Shown: positions 42,353-51,038 of the stretch, piece by piece | How positions within the stretch are numbered: the stretch's first letter is position 1 | How the letters are laid out: every line of letters begins with the position of its first letter | DNA from: Candidatus Saccharimonadota bacterium | GTDB lineage: Bacteria > Patescibacteriota > Saccharimonadia > Saccharimonadales > Saccharimonadaceae | NCBI GenBank assembly: GCA_024402895.1 | Contig: JAKSSX010000001.1 | Coordinates: 109,920-173,919 of the forward strand | Length of the DNA: 64,000 bases | Reading direction: 5' to 3' | The notes under the pieces: model-generated | What the model saw: only the letters and a program-made list of their open reading frames with translations | Database searches by the model: none | Told to the model about the DNA's origin: nothing | Translations under genes and position numbers: made by a program

Positions 42353-43490
42353 AGCCTTTTGGAAGATTGTTTTAAAGAATATTAGCTCTATTATCACGCC
42401 GACGATTATTCTCTTATTGTTTGGTGCGATTAGCGTTTCGTCGACTTCTTCGACTTCTCAGTTTGAGGCAGCTGAGCCTAGCATTGTGATTTTTAATCAC
42501 GACGAAAATATTGGTCTGACGAAGAATTTTATCGAGTATATTGATAAGCATGCTGAGATTAAGACTGATTATGAAGATGACGATCGTTTGAAAGATGCGC
42601 TCTTCTATGAAAACGTGATTGCGGTCGTAGACATTCCGGAAAATTTCCATTCCGATATGACTTTCAACCATAATCCTGAGGTGAAAATTCGCTCATCTGC
42701 TGGTTATTCTGCCGAGCTAGCTAAAACGATGATTAGTCGTTATTTAACTACTGCCTCAGCTTACGCGAAGACTAATATTAGTGAGCAAGAATTGATTAGT
42801 AAGATTGATGCGCAGATGGAAAATAGTGTTGAGGTTTCGATCGATAAAGCTGTCGATACTTCGAAATATGCAAAGGCTGAGAGATATTTTAACTTTGCAA
42901 GCTATTCAATTCTCTCCTGCTTCATTACGATTATTTGTCTAATTATGTCTGCCTTTAATCGCACGCAGCTTAGAAAACGCAACTTGATTAGTAGCATGGA
43001 TATCAAGAAGATGAATCGCGTTCTATTGAAGAACTGCTGCCTATATTCTCTTGCGGCTTGGGCCTTCTATTTCGCACTTAGCATTTTCGCAATCGGTGCA
43101 GATATTATGTTAACTCAGTACGGCCTGCTATTTGCTCTAAACTCGCTTCTGTTCGCTGGTTGCGCAACATCGATTGCGTATTTCATTAGTACCTTTGCGC
43201 TTGATGCTAGTGCTGTAAACGGTGTTCAGATTGTGATTGCGCTTGGTTCTAGTTTCCTTTGCGGCGCATTTGTTCCTGCGCAGTATTTGCCTGATTCTGT
43301 GCTTGCTTTCGCGCATGTTTTACCAAGCTACTATTACATTAATGCAAACAGTAAAATTGCCGGGTTAGAGGCGTTCGATTTTGATGCATTATTGCCAATT
43401 CTAATCGAGTTCGCGATTGTGATTGGCTTTAGTGTTCTATTCATTTTCTTAACGAATATTGTCGCCAAGAAACGCCAGAAGATAGCGTAA
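42339..43490 (+). CDS. ABC-2 type transporter permease, second subunit
   Basis: The 383 residues share the layout of the preceding permease: a membrane segment at about 12-30, a large outer loop to about 180, and five further segments. A GAGGAGG motif lies inside the end of the upstream gene, eight bases or so before this ATG. The two permeases probably form a heterodimer with two copies of the ATPase. Confidence 0.88.
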   Translation: MIVSKAFWKIVLKNISSIITPTIILLLFGAISVSSTSSTSQFEAAEPSIVIFNHDENIGLTKNFIEYIDKHAEIKTDYEDDDRLKDALFYENVIAVVDIPENFHSDMTFNHNPEVKIRSSAGYSAELAKTMISRYLTTASAYAKTNISEQELISKIDAQMENSVEVSIDKAVDTSKYAKAERYFNFASYSILSCFITIICLIMSAFNRTQLRKRNLISSMDIKKMNRVLLKNCCLYSLAAWAFYFALSIFAIGADIMLTQYGLLFALNSLLFAGCATSIAYFISTFALDASAVNGVQIVIALGSSFLCGAFVPAQYLPDSVLAFAHVLPSYYYINANSKIAGLEAFDFDALLPILIEFAIVIGFSVLFIFLTNIVAKKRQKIA

Positions 43491-43495
43491 GCATC

Positions 43496-43524
43496 TTGAC
43501 TTTTTCACCAAAGTATGCTAAAAT
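43496..43524 (+). promoter_or_regulatory. Promoter of small membrane protein gene
   Basis: TTGACT (43496-43501), 17-base spacer ending TGC, TAAAAT (43519-43524). The pattern closely resembles the dcd and alarmone synthetase promoters. Confidence 0.75.
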
Positions 43525-43574
43525 AGTAAATGGTACTTTGTAACTAAAAAATCCGGATCGGGGGTGCGCGCTCT

Positions 43575-43880
43575 ATGTTATCGGGTACATGTACATTATT
43601 GGCATCAAGCGGTGTTTCATTGTTTGATCCTACTTTGGCTGAATTTCTAAAAAATGCAGGCATAGCGACTTTATTCTTTGTAATTAATTTGCTTGTCTAC
43701 GAGTTCTTAGTTATAATTGCGGCTGCGATTTTCGTTGCTCCGTTCGTTATGATTAAGAAGGTGCCAGAGAGGATTGCGGACAATGCGATGTATTTCGCAA
43801 TGAGAGCTTCAATGGTTGTGTTGTTTATTCTCATGGTTTTATGGGTATGCAACGTCTATAGGCTAATACCAATACCGTAA
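43575..43880 (+). CDS. Small membrane protein, unknown function
   Basis: The 101 residues have an outer N-terminus of about 25 residues and two hydrophobic segments (about 28-55 and 75-95) joined by a basic loop. GGGGG is about ten bases before the ATG. It has its own promoter and terminator and no recognised motif. Confidence 0.65.
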   Translation: MLSGTCTLLASSGVSLFDPTLAEFLKNAGIATLFFVINLLVYEFLVIIAAAIFVAPFVMIKKVPERIADNAMYFAMRASMVVLFILMVLWVCNVYRLIPIP

Positions 43881-43893
43881 TTGTTGCCAGTAT

Positions 43894-43927
43894 CAAAAAA
43901 GACCCTCTTACGAGGGTCAATTTTTTA
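43894..43927. terminator. Bidirectional intrinsic terminator
   Basis: A seven-pair stem (GACCCTC, loop TTAC, GAGGGTC) has T-runs on both sides and lies between convergent genes. Confidence 0.85.
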
Positions 43928-45229
43928 TTCGTAACGCAATGCGTCGATTGGGTTTTTCTTGGATGCTCTGCGAGCAGGAAGTGTACCTGCGAGGAATGCA
44001 ATAAACATAATGATTAATGCGATTGAGATCATTGTCCAAGGCTCAAAGATAGTCAACTGGAAGGTTGGAAAATCTGAGAGGAAGGTTTCGGTTGCAACTT
44101 TGTTTGCGATGCCGCCTACGATCATCGAAACGACAATGCCGAATAGTGAGCCCCAGAAGCCAAGCATGATTGCTTCTGCGGTAAAGCTAAGGAAGACCTT
44201 GCTGTTGCTCATGCCAAGTGCTTTATCGAGACCGATTTCGCGAGTGCGCTCCTGAACGGCCATAAATAGCGTATTGATGATGCCGATGGAAGCTGCAACG
44301 AGTGCAATTGCGCCAAAGATATTAAAGACGATTAGGATAGCGTCAAAGAAGGTCTGGAACATGCCAGCTTCATCCTCGACGGACATAGCGCTGAGACCGA
44401 TTTCTTCGAGCTGCTTTTTAATTTCGTCTTTCTTTTCTGGGTCAACATTTGCGACTGCTTGATAGCTGTGCTGAGAGCCTTCAGGAAGGCCTTCGGTATT
44501 GATTTCGTTGATGCGATTCCAAAGAGCCATGTTGGCGCGGCTACCGGCCATAGAAAGGATGCCTGGAGCCTGTGTGCCGACGACGGTCGCTTCTATAATA
44601 GTCTGGCATTCGTTGCGCTTAATGGTCGAGTAACACTTTAGAGTGTTTGGAACTGCGATCTGAATTTTTTCGCCAACGATTTCTGCAATATTTTCATAAC
44701 CGAGAGCTTTTGCGAGATCTTCATTGATAGCAATTTCGTAATCTGCGTTTTCGTCTGTGTTTGGCGCTTTACCATTCGACATATCAAAGGTAATGCCAGG
44801 AACGACGAGATTCATCATCGCGCGATAGCGTTTTTCGGTGCGCTTGCTAGTGACATAGTCAGCGCTTGCACTGGAAAGAAGATAGAAGGATTCGACGCCG
44901 TCGAGGTTTTTAGCCTTCTCTACTTCTTCGTCCTTGATATAGCTAGTAGTTTCGCCGTTATCTCTTTCCTCAGTATATTCAATGATGCCATTATTATTTA
45001 GCATGCTGGAGATACTATCATAGGTGGATTTTGGCATCATTTCGAGATAGCCTTCGCCGCCCATGTTTTCAATTTGTTTATCGAGGAATTGGTTTACGCC
45101 TGCATTGATTGCGGAGTTAAGGATAATTGTGAAACTACCAACGAAAATGGCAAGAATGGTTAGGAAGCTGCGAAGCTTGCTGCGCCAAAGGTTGGAGTTT
45201 GCGTCGTGGATAATATCTAGAACCTTCAT
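43925..45229 (-). CDS. MacB/FtsX-type ABC transporter permease
   Basis: The 434 residues have one membrane segment (about 22-42), a MacB-like extracytoplasmic domain (about 45-285) and three C-terminal segments typical of the FtsX fold, ending PARRASKKNPIDALRYE, a common end for this family. Such systems drive lipoprotein or toxin export or transmit force across the membrane. The start overlaps the ATPase stop by one base (TAATG). Confidence 0.92.
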   Translation of the reverse strand: MKVLDIIHDANSNLWRSKLRSFLTILAIFVGSFTIILNSAINAGVNQFLDKQIENMGGEGYLEMMPKSTYDSISSMLNNNGIIEYTEERDNGETTSYIKDEEVEKAKNLDGVESFYLLSSASADYVTSKRTEKRYRAMMNLVVPGITFDMSNGKAPNTDENADYEIAINEDLAKALGYENIAEIVGEKIQIAVPNTLKCYSTIKRNECQTIIEATVVGTQAPGILSMAGSRANMALWNRINEINTEGLPEGSQHSYQAVANVDPEKKDEIKKQLEEIGLSAMSVEDEAGMFQTFFDAILIVFNIFGAIALVAASIGIINTLFMAVQERTREIGLDKALGMSNSKVFLSFTAEAIMLGFWGSLFGIVVSMIVGGIANKVATETFLSDFPTFQLTIFEPWTMISIALIIMFIAFLAGTLPARRASKKNPIDALRYE

Positions 45230-46011
45230 TATTTTTCCTCCACTTCAATTTCTTTTGTGTGATTTTTGTCGCGCATGCCATCGAGATTTTCATCTTCGAT
45301 TAGCTTTGGGTCATGTTTTGCGCCACTGACGCCGTCAGCTACGATTTGGCCATCTGCGATGCGAATTTGGCGATCGCACTTCATTGCTAATTCTTCATCG
45401 TGGGTGACAACGATAAGGGTGATTCCCTTGTTGCGATTGAGGCTAAAGAGTAATTCTTCAATCTTTGCGCCAGTTGCGGAATCGAGGTTACCGGTTGGCT
45501 CATCTGCGAAGATGATTTTTGGGTTATTGACGAGTGCGCGAGCAATACAAACACGCTGTTTCTGGCCACCAGAAAGGTCGTTTGCCTTGTTTTTCGCCTT
45601 GTCTTCAAGCTCGACGGTCTTTAGAGCTTCAAGAGCGCGACGGCGACGTTCGCTGCGGCGGATGCCAGCGATCTTTAGCGGAAGAATAACGTTGTTTAGA
45701 ACGCTATCGTTTGAGTTCATAAAGAAGCTCTGGAAGACGAAGCCGAATTCTTTATTGCGGAGGCGATTAAGCTTGCCCTGTTTGAGTTTGCTGGTATTTT
45801 TGCCATTAAGTTTGATGGAGCCTTCAGTAGGCTTATCTAGAAGCGCTAAAAGATGCATCAATGTAGATTTACCGGATCCGGATTTACCAATAATTGCTAC
45901 GGATTCGCCGCTATGGATATCTAAGTCGATGCCCTTTAGTGCTTCGAATTTTGAGTCGCGTTTGCCATAAATTTTTTTGAGGCCACGCGTAGAAATTAAA
46001 GCGCTTTTCAT
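45229..46011 (-). CDS. ABC transporter ATP-binding protein (MacB/LolD type)
   Basis: The 260-residue ATPase shows Walker A GKSGSGKST, signature LSGGQKQRVCIARAL and Walker B IIFADEPTGNLD. It has a charged C-terminal tail of about 35 residues, longer than in LolD. It pairs with the FtsX-type permease encoded downstream. A TACAAT box lies nine bases and an AAGG two bases before the ATG. Confidence 0.93.
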   Translation of the reverse strand: MKSALISTRGLKKIYGKRDSKFEALKGIDLDIHSGESVAIIGKSGSGKSTLMHLLALLDKPTEGSIKLNGKNTSKLKQGKLNRLRNKEFGFVFQSFFMNSNDSVLNNVILPLKIAGIRRSERRRRALEALKTVELEDKAKNKANDLSGGQKQRVCIARALVNNPKIIFADEPTGNLDSATGAKIEELLFSLNRNKGITLIVVTHDEELAMKCDRQIRIADGQIVADGVSGAKHDPKLIEDENLDGMRDKNHTKEIEVEEK

Positions 46012-46031
46012 AACCTTTTTATTGTAACATA

Positions 46032-46487
46032 TTACATTCTAATGAAGGATACGCCGATGAAGATCCACATAACTGCGCGCTCAATGATTCTGCTTGCAGT
46101 GTAGGCGATTGCTCCGCCAAAGATTTGCGGAATGATTGGGCCGAACATAAAGACGCTGTTTGGATAAATTGCGACGCCGATTGCATAGATTAAGCATGCC
46201 GGAATATAAAAGTATCCGAAGCCAGATACGAATTTAATACAGAGTGCGGTTATGATGATTGTTTCGATAACCCAGATAACGATTGCGGCGATGCTGAATG
46301 GATAGAGCTGCGGAAAAATGAGCGGCAAAAGGATGAAGTCTAGGACGTATTTTGCGAGATAAATACCAAGTAATGCGAAGAAACTGGCTACTGTGAAGCC
46401 TTTTACCTTGGCAGGTTTTTTGTTTGGATTGAACTTTGGCGCCTGGTATTTTGCTGGCGGCACATATGGTTTGTTTGTGTCTATCAT
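46032..46487 (-). CDS. Small polytopic membrane protein, unknown function
   Basis: The 151 residues have a Pro/Lys-rich cytoplasmic N-terminus (1-28) and about four hydrophobic segments to the C-terminus. No motif is recognised. TATAAT ends seven bases before the ATG. It precedes the MacB-like transporter genes on the same strand by 21 bases, so may be co-transcribed. Confidence 0.65.
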   Translation of the reverse strand: MIDTNKPYVPPAKYQAPKFNPNKKPAKVKGFTVASFFALLGIYLAKYVLDFILLPLIFPQLYPFSIAAIVIWVIETIIITALCIKFVSGFGYFYIPACLIYAIGVAIYPNSVFMFGPIIPQIFGGAIAYTASRIIERAVMWIFIGVSFIRM

Positions 46488-46530
46488 TGGCTTTATTATA
46501 GCGTATTTTTATGCTAAAATATGTCCATAT

Positions 46531-46605
46531 TGGGCCTTCGCCAAGTGGTAAGGCAACGGGTTTTGGTCCCGTCATTCGCAGGTTCGAATCCTGCAGGCCC
46601 AGCCA
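46531..46605 (+). tRNA. tRNA-Gln (UUG), CCA encoded
   Basis: The seven-base acceptor arms TGGGCCT and AGGCCCA pair, the anticodon stem ACGGG/CCCGT encloses TTTTGGT with anticodon TTG, and the T-arm has GGTTCGAATCC. The discriminator is G and CCA is encoded at 46603-46605. A TAAAAT box lies 16 bases upstream. Confidence 0.97.
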
Positions 46606-46639
46606 AGAAAAAATCCGAGCTAGGCTCGGGTTTTTTCTT
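46604..46639 (+). repeat. Direct repeat copy 1 (tRNA-Gln terminator)
   Basis: This stretch holds the terminator hairpin CCGAGC-TAG-GCTCGG with a T-run, flanked by CAAGAAAA and TTCTT. A nearly identical copy lies at 47478-47512, on the other side of the low-GC DUF998 gene. It also functions as the terminator of the tRNA-Gln transcript. Confidence 0.75.
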
Positions 46640-46808
46640 TATGTTTGATTTTTCGATTAATTATTCGAGATGCTCGGGAATGATATAATATCATCGTAAA
46701 ATAAGCGATTTTGATAATTTAATGGAAGCGAATAGTACGGCAATTTTGTAGTCGATATGCTTATCTGACACTTATTCAGATTAATAGTAATTTGAAAGGA
46801 TAGTATTT

Positions 46809-47432
46809 ATGAAAAAAAGAAATTTAATTAATTGGCTATGTTTAAGTGGTGTAATAAGTGTAGTTTTTTATATATTACATGATGTAGTTGGTGGCATGAA
46901 TTATCCGGGCTATAATTTTATGAGTCAAGCAGTAAGTGATTTAACTGCAACAGATGCGCCTTCTTTTATAACAGCAAGTGGATATGTAACAATTTATAAA
47001 ATACTTAATTGCTTATGTTGTGCATTAGTATGTATATTAATAAAAAAAGAGACTAAAAAAATATTTAGAATAGGTGTATATCTATTTTCGATAATGAATT
47101 TTATATCAGCAATTGGTTATGCATTATTTCCATTATCGAGTAGTGGATTTGATGGTAGTTTTCAAACAATAATGCATGTATATGTAATAACTACAATAGT
47201 TGTATTATTATCGATAATATCTTTAATATTTATAGCCATTGGTTCATTTAAAAGTAATAAGAGATTTTTAGGATTACTTGCAATAGCATCTTTAGTTCTA
47301 ATGTTTATAGGTGCTGTAGGGAGTGCAAATGTTCCAAAAGAGATATTTGGTTTAATAGAAAGATTTAGTACATATAGTGCAGTAATATTTACTGGTATAT
47401 TAGGAATGTATGGCTTTAATATAGAAAAATAA
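46809..47432 (+). CDS. DUF998 family membrane protein, low-GC, probably acquired
   Basis: The 207 residues have about six hydrophobic segments and the DUF998 signature HDVVGGMNYPGYNFMSQAVSDLTA at residues 21-44. The family is uncharacterised. The coding sequence is strikingly AT-rich (long runs of A/T, ATA and TTA codons) compared with its neighbours, and AAAGGA precedes the ATG rather than a leaderless box. It is bounded by two copies of one terminator-like repeat next to a tRNA gene. These traits indicate horizontal transfer from a low-GC bacterium. Confidence 0.88.
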   Translation: MKKRNLINWLCLSGVISVVFYILHDVVGGMNYPGYNFMSQAVSDLTATDAPSFITASGYVTIYKILNCLCCALVCILIKKETKKIFRIGVYLFSIMNFISAIGYALFPLSSSGFDGSFQTIMHVYVITTIVVLLSIISLIFIAIGSFKSNKRFLGLLAIASLVLMFIGAVGSANVPKEIFGLIERFSTYSAVIFTGILGMYGFNIEK

Positions 47433-47477
47433 TTAATTACAATTTATCTGAATTATCTCTATTCTGATATGCAGATA

Positions 47478-47512
47478 CAAGAAAAGATCCGAGCTAGGCT
47501 CGGGTTTTTCTT
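47478..47512 (+). repeat. Direct repeat copy 2, terminator-like
   Basis: The same hairpin core as at 46615-46630, including the flanking ATC and T-run, is repeated with only small differences. The -10 box of the next gene starts about eight bases later. Confidence 0.75.
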
Positions 47513-47530
47513 GGATGCTATAATGAAAAT

Positions 47531-47752
47531 ATGAAGAAAAAATGCCCAAAATGCGGTTGTGAACTTAAGAAAATTATCTACGGTATGCCCACTCTTGAAA
47601 CGTTTGAAGCCTCAGAGAGAGGTGAAGTTGTTTTGGGCGGTTGCTGTATTATTGACGGCGGTCCCGATTATCGCTGTGACGAATGCCGTCTAGAATATTC
47701 GAAAGATTTGAAAGAGACCTTCGAAATTGAAGATTTCGACGAAGACGAATAG
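47531..47752 (+). CDS. Zinc-ribbon small protein
   Basis: The 73 residues have CPKCGCEL at 5-12, a GGCC pair near 37-39 and CDEC near 49-52, ending in a very acidic tail. The CPKCG...IIYG...GGCC...Y.C..C pattern recurs in small bacterial proteins of unknown function. TATAAT ends six bases before the ATG (leaderless). It is followed 25 bases later by a Nudix gene. Confidence 0.75.
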   Translation: MKKKCPKCGCELKKIIYGMPTLETFEASERGEVVLGGCCIIDGGPDYRCDECRLEYSKDLKETFEIEDFDEDE

Positions 47753-47777
47753 AAAAATAAATAACCAGGAGGTTTAT

Positions 47778-48314
47778 ATGGAAGAAATGCTAGATACTTA
47801 CACTAGAGACGGTAAATATTTAGGCATTAAAACGAGAAGCGAGTGTCATGAACCTAACCCTGGTTTTTATCATAAGCCGGCGTGGACTTGGATTTATAAC
47901 GACAAAAATGAAATTCTAGTCCAGAAAAGATCGATGGCGAAAAGGAAGTATCCTGGTTATTGGGATATGCCTTGCGCTGGTCATGTTGAGGCTGGAGAGT
48001 CTACGGTTAATGGCGTTATTCGCGAAGCAAAAGAAGAAATCGGTGTCGATATTGCCGAAAAAGATTGCGAGTTTGTCTTTGAATTCATCGAAGATTCCGC
48101 ATGGGAAATTGGTCAGGTGTTTTTCGTAAAAATAAATAAGAATGTTGATGAATTTGCTTTGCAAGAAGAGGAAGTTGACTCTGTTTCGTGGTTAAATTTC
48201 GACGATTTTAAAGAGTTGCTTTATTCAGATAAATGGATAGACTATGACAAAAAATATAAGGATATGGTCGTAGAAAAATTTGCAGAATTGTTTAAATCTC
48301 GCCAATCATCTTAA
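47778..48314 (+). CDS. Nudix hydrolase
   Basis: The 178 residues contain a full Nudix box, GHVEAGESTVNGVIREAKEE followed by IG, near residue 75, which binds the metal for pyrophosphate hydrolysis. The N-terminal GFYHKPAWTWIYN and KRKYPGYWDMPCAGH segments resemble the YfcD/isopentenyl-diphosphate-isomerase-like Nudix group. The start at 47778 is set by AGGAGG six bases upstream. Substrate unknown. Its end overlaps the convergent rmuC end by 23 bases. Confidence 0.9.
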   Translation: MEEMLDTYTRDGKYLGIKTRSECHEPNPGFYHKPAWTWIYNDKNEILVQKRSMAKRKYPGYWDMPCAGHVEAGESTVNGVIREAKEEIGVDIAEKDCEFVFEFIEDSAWEIGQVFFVKINKNVDEFALQEEEVDSVSWLNFDDFKELLYSDKWIDYDKKYKDMVVEKFAELFKSRQSS

Positions 48315-49407
48315 TCGATTCGGCCTGAGGTAATTCTTCAACATCTTTTAGCTTGCGTTCGATTTGGCGCGAAGTGGTTTTCGCGGCGTCGATTTTGTTT
48401 GCGGATTCGGTGAGCTTCTTTTGGATTCCCTCTAGTAAATCGCCAAACTTGCCGAACTGAGTTTTGACAGCACCGAGGACTTGCCAGACTTCTGCGGAGC
48501 GTTTTTCGATAGCGACAGTCCTGAAGCCCATAAGAAGACCAGACAACATGACCGGCAGCGTAGATGGTGAAGCAATTGCAATGTTGTATTTCTTGCGAAT
48601 TTCGTCGGACAAGCCAGGAATGCGCAGAATCTCCGCGTATAGGCTTTCGGTTGGTACGAACATCATTGCAAAATCAGTAGTTTTTGGTGGCTCGATATAT
48701 TTTGTCGAAATCTTTTTTGCCTGTTCTTTTACGTCAGTTGCAAGTGCTTTTTGATACTCTGCAATCTTTGCGGAATCGCCACTGTTGTAGGCAGCAATAA
48801 GGCGAGAATAATTCTCTACTGGGAACTTTGAATCGATAGGAAGATAAACATTATCTTCTTTCCCCGGCATTTTAACTGCAAATTCGACGCGGTCATTGGA
48901 GCCTGGCTTCGTCGCAATATTTTCTTCATATTGGTTCTTCGTGAGAATATCTTCAATGATTGCTCCGAGCTGAACTTCGCCATAAATACCGCGCGTTTTA
49001 ACGCCTTCCATGACCTTTTTGAGGTCGCCAACGCCAGTCGCAAGATTCTTCATCTCGCCGAGCCCCTGATAGACCTGCGTGAGCTGCGTGGAGATTGTTC
49101 TAAAGCTCTCATTAAAGCGCTTCTCGACGGAAGCTTTGAGCTTTTCGTCGACGGTTTCGCGCATTTCTTCGAGCTTTTTCTCGTTCCCCGCCTGCATAAT
49201 ATGAAGGTTGTCGGAAATCTCTTTGCGGTTTTCGCGGAAATTGCGATCGATAGATGGATTGATTTTGTCGATTTCGCCTTCAATCTTTATCATGCGCTCA
49301 TTCATGCGTGCAAAATCTCTGCCGAGATCTACCTTTGGTCTTTTAAAAATCAAAACAAGGAGCAGTAAAATATTTGCCACACCTAAAATAACTAACAATG
49401 TTTCCAT
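48292..49407 (-). CDS. rmuC: DNA recombination protein RmuC
   Basis: The 371 residues show an N-terminal membrane segment (about 3-20), a coiled coil (about 30-115), and the RmuC nuclease-like domain with GIYGEVQLGAIIEDIL, DSKFPVENYSRLI and FVPTESLYAEIL. RmuC limits inversions at short inverted repeats and has a PD-(D/E)XK-like core. TATAAT ends six bases before the ATG. Confidence 0.93.
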   Translation of the reverse strand: METLLVILGVANILLLLVLIFKRPKVDLGRDFARMNERMIKIEGEIDKINPSIDRNFRENRKEISDNLHIMQAGNEKKLEEMRETVDEKLKASVEKRFNESFRTISTQLTQVYQGLGEMKNLATGVGDLKKVMEGVKTRGIYGEVQLGAIIEDILTKNQYEENIATKPGSNDRVEFAVKMPGKEDNVYLPIDSKFPVENYSRLIAAYNSGDSAKIAEYQKALATDVKEQAKKISTKYIEPPKTTDFAMMFVPTESLYAEILRIPGLSDEIRKKYNIAIASPSTLPVMLSGLLMGFRTVAIEKRSAEVWQVLGAVKTQFGKFGDLLEGIQKKLTESANKIDAAKTTSRQIERKLKDVEELPQAESIKMIGEI

Positions 49408-49485
49408 GACTATATTATACCATCAAAATGCTTATGCTTCAAAGATGCGTATATTTTTTGACAAATCCCAGAAATGTTATGTAAT

Positions 49486-49514
49486 TTGACTTTAAATAAC
49501 GGATATGATATAAT
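49486..49514 (+). promoter_or_regulatory. Promoter of hypothetical gene at 49564
   Basis: TTGACT (49486-49491), 17 bases with TGA before the -10, TATAAT (49509-49514). The leader of about 40 bases carries GAAAGGAG before the ATG. Confidence 0.8.
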
Positions 49515-49563
49515 TATAAATGTTGCACACAATCCATCCTTACTTAAGAGAAAGGAGTTTTGC

Positions 49564-50187
49564 ATGAGAATGTTCTTTAGAACTTTTGGGGATTTTGAAA
49601 ATCCACCAAAAAAGCATTTGTATGATTTCTGGCAGGAATCAGAAAAACTACCACACATCGATGGTATACCGGACAATTTGGGAAAAGGTATTATCTTTTC
49701 TGATAGTATTAATTTTAATTCCCGTTGTTCAATTCATGGTGACCATTATCGCGAATACAACATGAAGGAGCATGACAATTGGCGCTCGTTCTTCGCAGAC
49801 ACACTTAAATTTATGTGTGAATATCCCGACATTGGAGTCGCAACGTTCCATACTGGTTACGATACGAGTACGTATTACGTTGTTACGGAACATGCTAGCT
49901 TAAATGCGTATAAACCTTTCGGGAAAGGTGGTATTAATCCGTTTTTTATTATCTTTAACGCAATGCCTACGAAGAATCGATTTAATAATTATCTGAGAGT
50001 TGGCTATGACAGATATGCAATCGACTGCAATCAAAAATCTGTTATTGTCTGGAATCTGGATGATTATAAGGATTTGCCTTGTCTTGAGGATTTTACGATC
50101 TGGGGCGTAGAACATGGCGCTAAAGGTGATAGTCAATCTGGTGACGTGCTTGTCGGGTATAAAAACGGTGAGTATATTTACCTGTAA
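49564..50187 (+). CDS. Hypothetical protein, 207 aa
   Basis: A soluble protein rich in aromatic residues with no signal peptide or recognised motif. Start at 49564 is fixed by AAAGGAG seven bases upstream; an earlier ATG would precede the promoter start. It has its own promoter and a two-tier terminator, so is a single-gene unit. Confidence 0.7.
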   Translation: MRMFFRTFGDFENPPKKHLYDFWQESEKLPHIDGIPDNLGKGIIFSDSINFNSRCSIHGDHYREYNMKEHDNWRSFFADTLKFMCEYPDIGVATFHTGYDTSTYYVVTEHASLNAYKPFGKGGINPFFIIFNAMPTKNRFNNYLRVGYDRYAIDCNQKSVIVWNLDDYKDLPCLEDFTIWGVEHGAKGDSQSGDVLVGYKNGEYIYL

Positions 50188-50206
50188 TGAAATTATGCAA
50201 AAGAGC

Positions 50207-50249
50207 TCCGGAGTTTATAGGCTTTTGCCTTGGTTACTCCGGATTTTTC
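50207..50249 (+). terminator. Two-tier intrinsic terminator
   Basis: An outer stem TCCGGAGT/ACTCCGGA and an inner AGGC/GCCT stem with TTTT loop are followed by TTTTTC. Confidence 0.75.
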
Positions 50250-50265
50250 TTGCTATTATATTTGT

Positions 50266-50361
50266 ATGGAAAATATCGATGATGATAGTCTAAGAATTCT
50301 TGACGAAGAATTGGCTGAATCGGAATTCGATAATGAAGAATTGCTGGCTTGTGGCAATTAA
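50266..50361 (+). CDS. Small acidic 31-residue protein, unknown
   Basis: A 32-codon frame (ATG at 50266, TAA at 50359-50361) encodes an acidic peptide with a predicted amphipathic helix (RILDEELAE) and one Cys near the end. A TATTAT box ends six bases before the ATG, the same spacing as in the leaderless genes, and a perfect terminator starts three bases after the stop. Such tight framing by signals argues it is a real small gene. No function can be assigned. Confidence 0.6.
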   Translation: MENIDDDSLRILDEELAESEFDNEELLACGN

Positions 50362-50364
50362 AAA

Positions 50365-50390
50365 ACTCCGTCTGATTGACGGAGTTTTTT
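50365..50390 (+). terminator. Intrinsic terminator of small acidic gene
   Basis: A perfect eight-pair stem (ACTCCGTC with GACGGAGT, five-base loop) is followed by TTTTT. Confidence 0.85.
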
Positions 50391-50402
50391 GAAGTAGTAA
50401 GT

Positions 50403-51014
50403 TTATTTTTCGTCTACGATTTTTGCGTTGACGGTTTTTGCTGCACTTTTTGCGGATTTCGAAATCATGATGCCGCCAGTTGCGTCGACGATTGCGAAGA
50501 TGATGAGCATGATGCCGATAACTTGAATCATTAGATCTGGGACGATGATTTTGCCGAATAGACAGAGCGCGCCACAAACAATACCGATGAAGGCGAGAAT
50601 GAGTGAGTTGTTAAAGTTTTTATTATAGCTCTTGCTATTGAGTGTATCTTGTAAGCGAAGAATGCCTTCGATTAAGAGGAAGATACCGATAACGATGGAA
50701 ATTAATTCTTTAAGGAAGCCGTTATTGATAATTAGGAAACCACCAGCAATTGCAAAAACGATGGATGTTACGAGTTTTGCATTGTCAGACATATTGCGAT
50801 TTTCTACGCGATACCATGCGATGAAATCATAGGCTGCAACGACAAGTAGCATGACGCCCATTACGATTGAAATGAGGCTAGTTACTTTGTCTGCCCAGAT
50901 TACCAAGCAGAGGCCGAGGGCTAGCAAGATAACGTTTAGGCTGATAGGCATTGAGAATTTTTTAATTTTTCTCGCGCCCTTTACTTCTATTTTTTTGACG
51001 ATTTGGTCGGACAT
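50403..51014 (-). CDS. DUF308/HdeD-like membrane protein
   Basis: The 203 residues have six hydrophobic segments arranged as repeated pairs, the DUF308 (HdeD) layout, with short basic ends. HdeD is linked to acid stress in E. coli, but other members are uncharacterised. AGGGAG precedes the ATG. It lies 24 bases downstream of the CorA-type gene and is likely co-transcribed. Confidence 0.8.
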   Translation of the reverse strand: MSDQIVKKIEVKGARKIKKFSMPISLNVILLALGLCLVIWADKVTSLISIVMGVMLLVVAAYDFIAWYRVENRNMSDNAKLVTSIVFAIAGGFLIINNGFLKELISIVIGIFLLIEGILRLQDTLNSKSYNKNFNNSLILAFIGIVCGALCLFGKIIVPDLMIQVIGIMLIIFAIVDATGGIMISKSAKSAAKTVNAKIVDEK

Positions 51015-51038
51015 ATTTACTCCCTTTATAGTATTAGT

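Noticed and set aside
45266..45970. Plus-strand frame of 234 codons opposite the ABC ATPase
   Set aside because: The minus strand encodes a textbook ABC ATPase; the antisense frame has no ribosome site or familiar motif.
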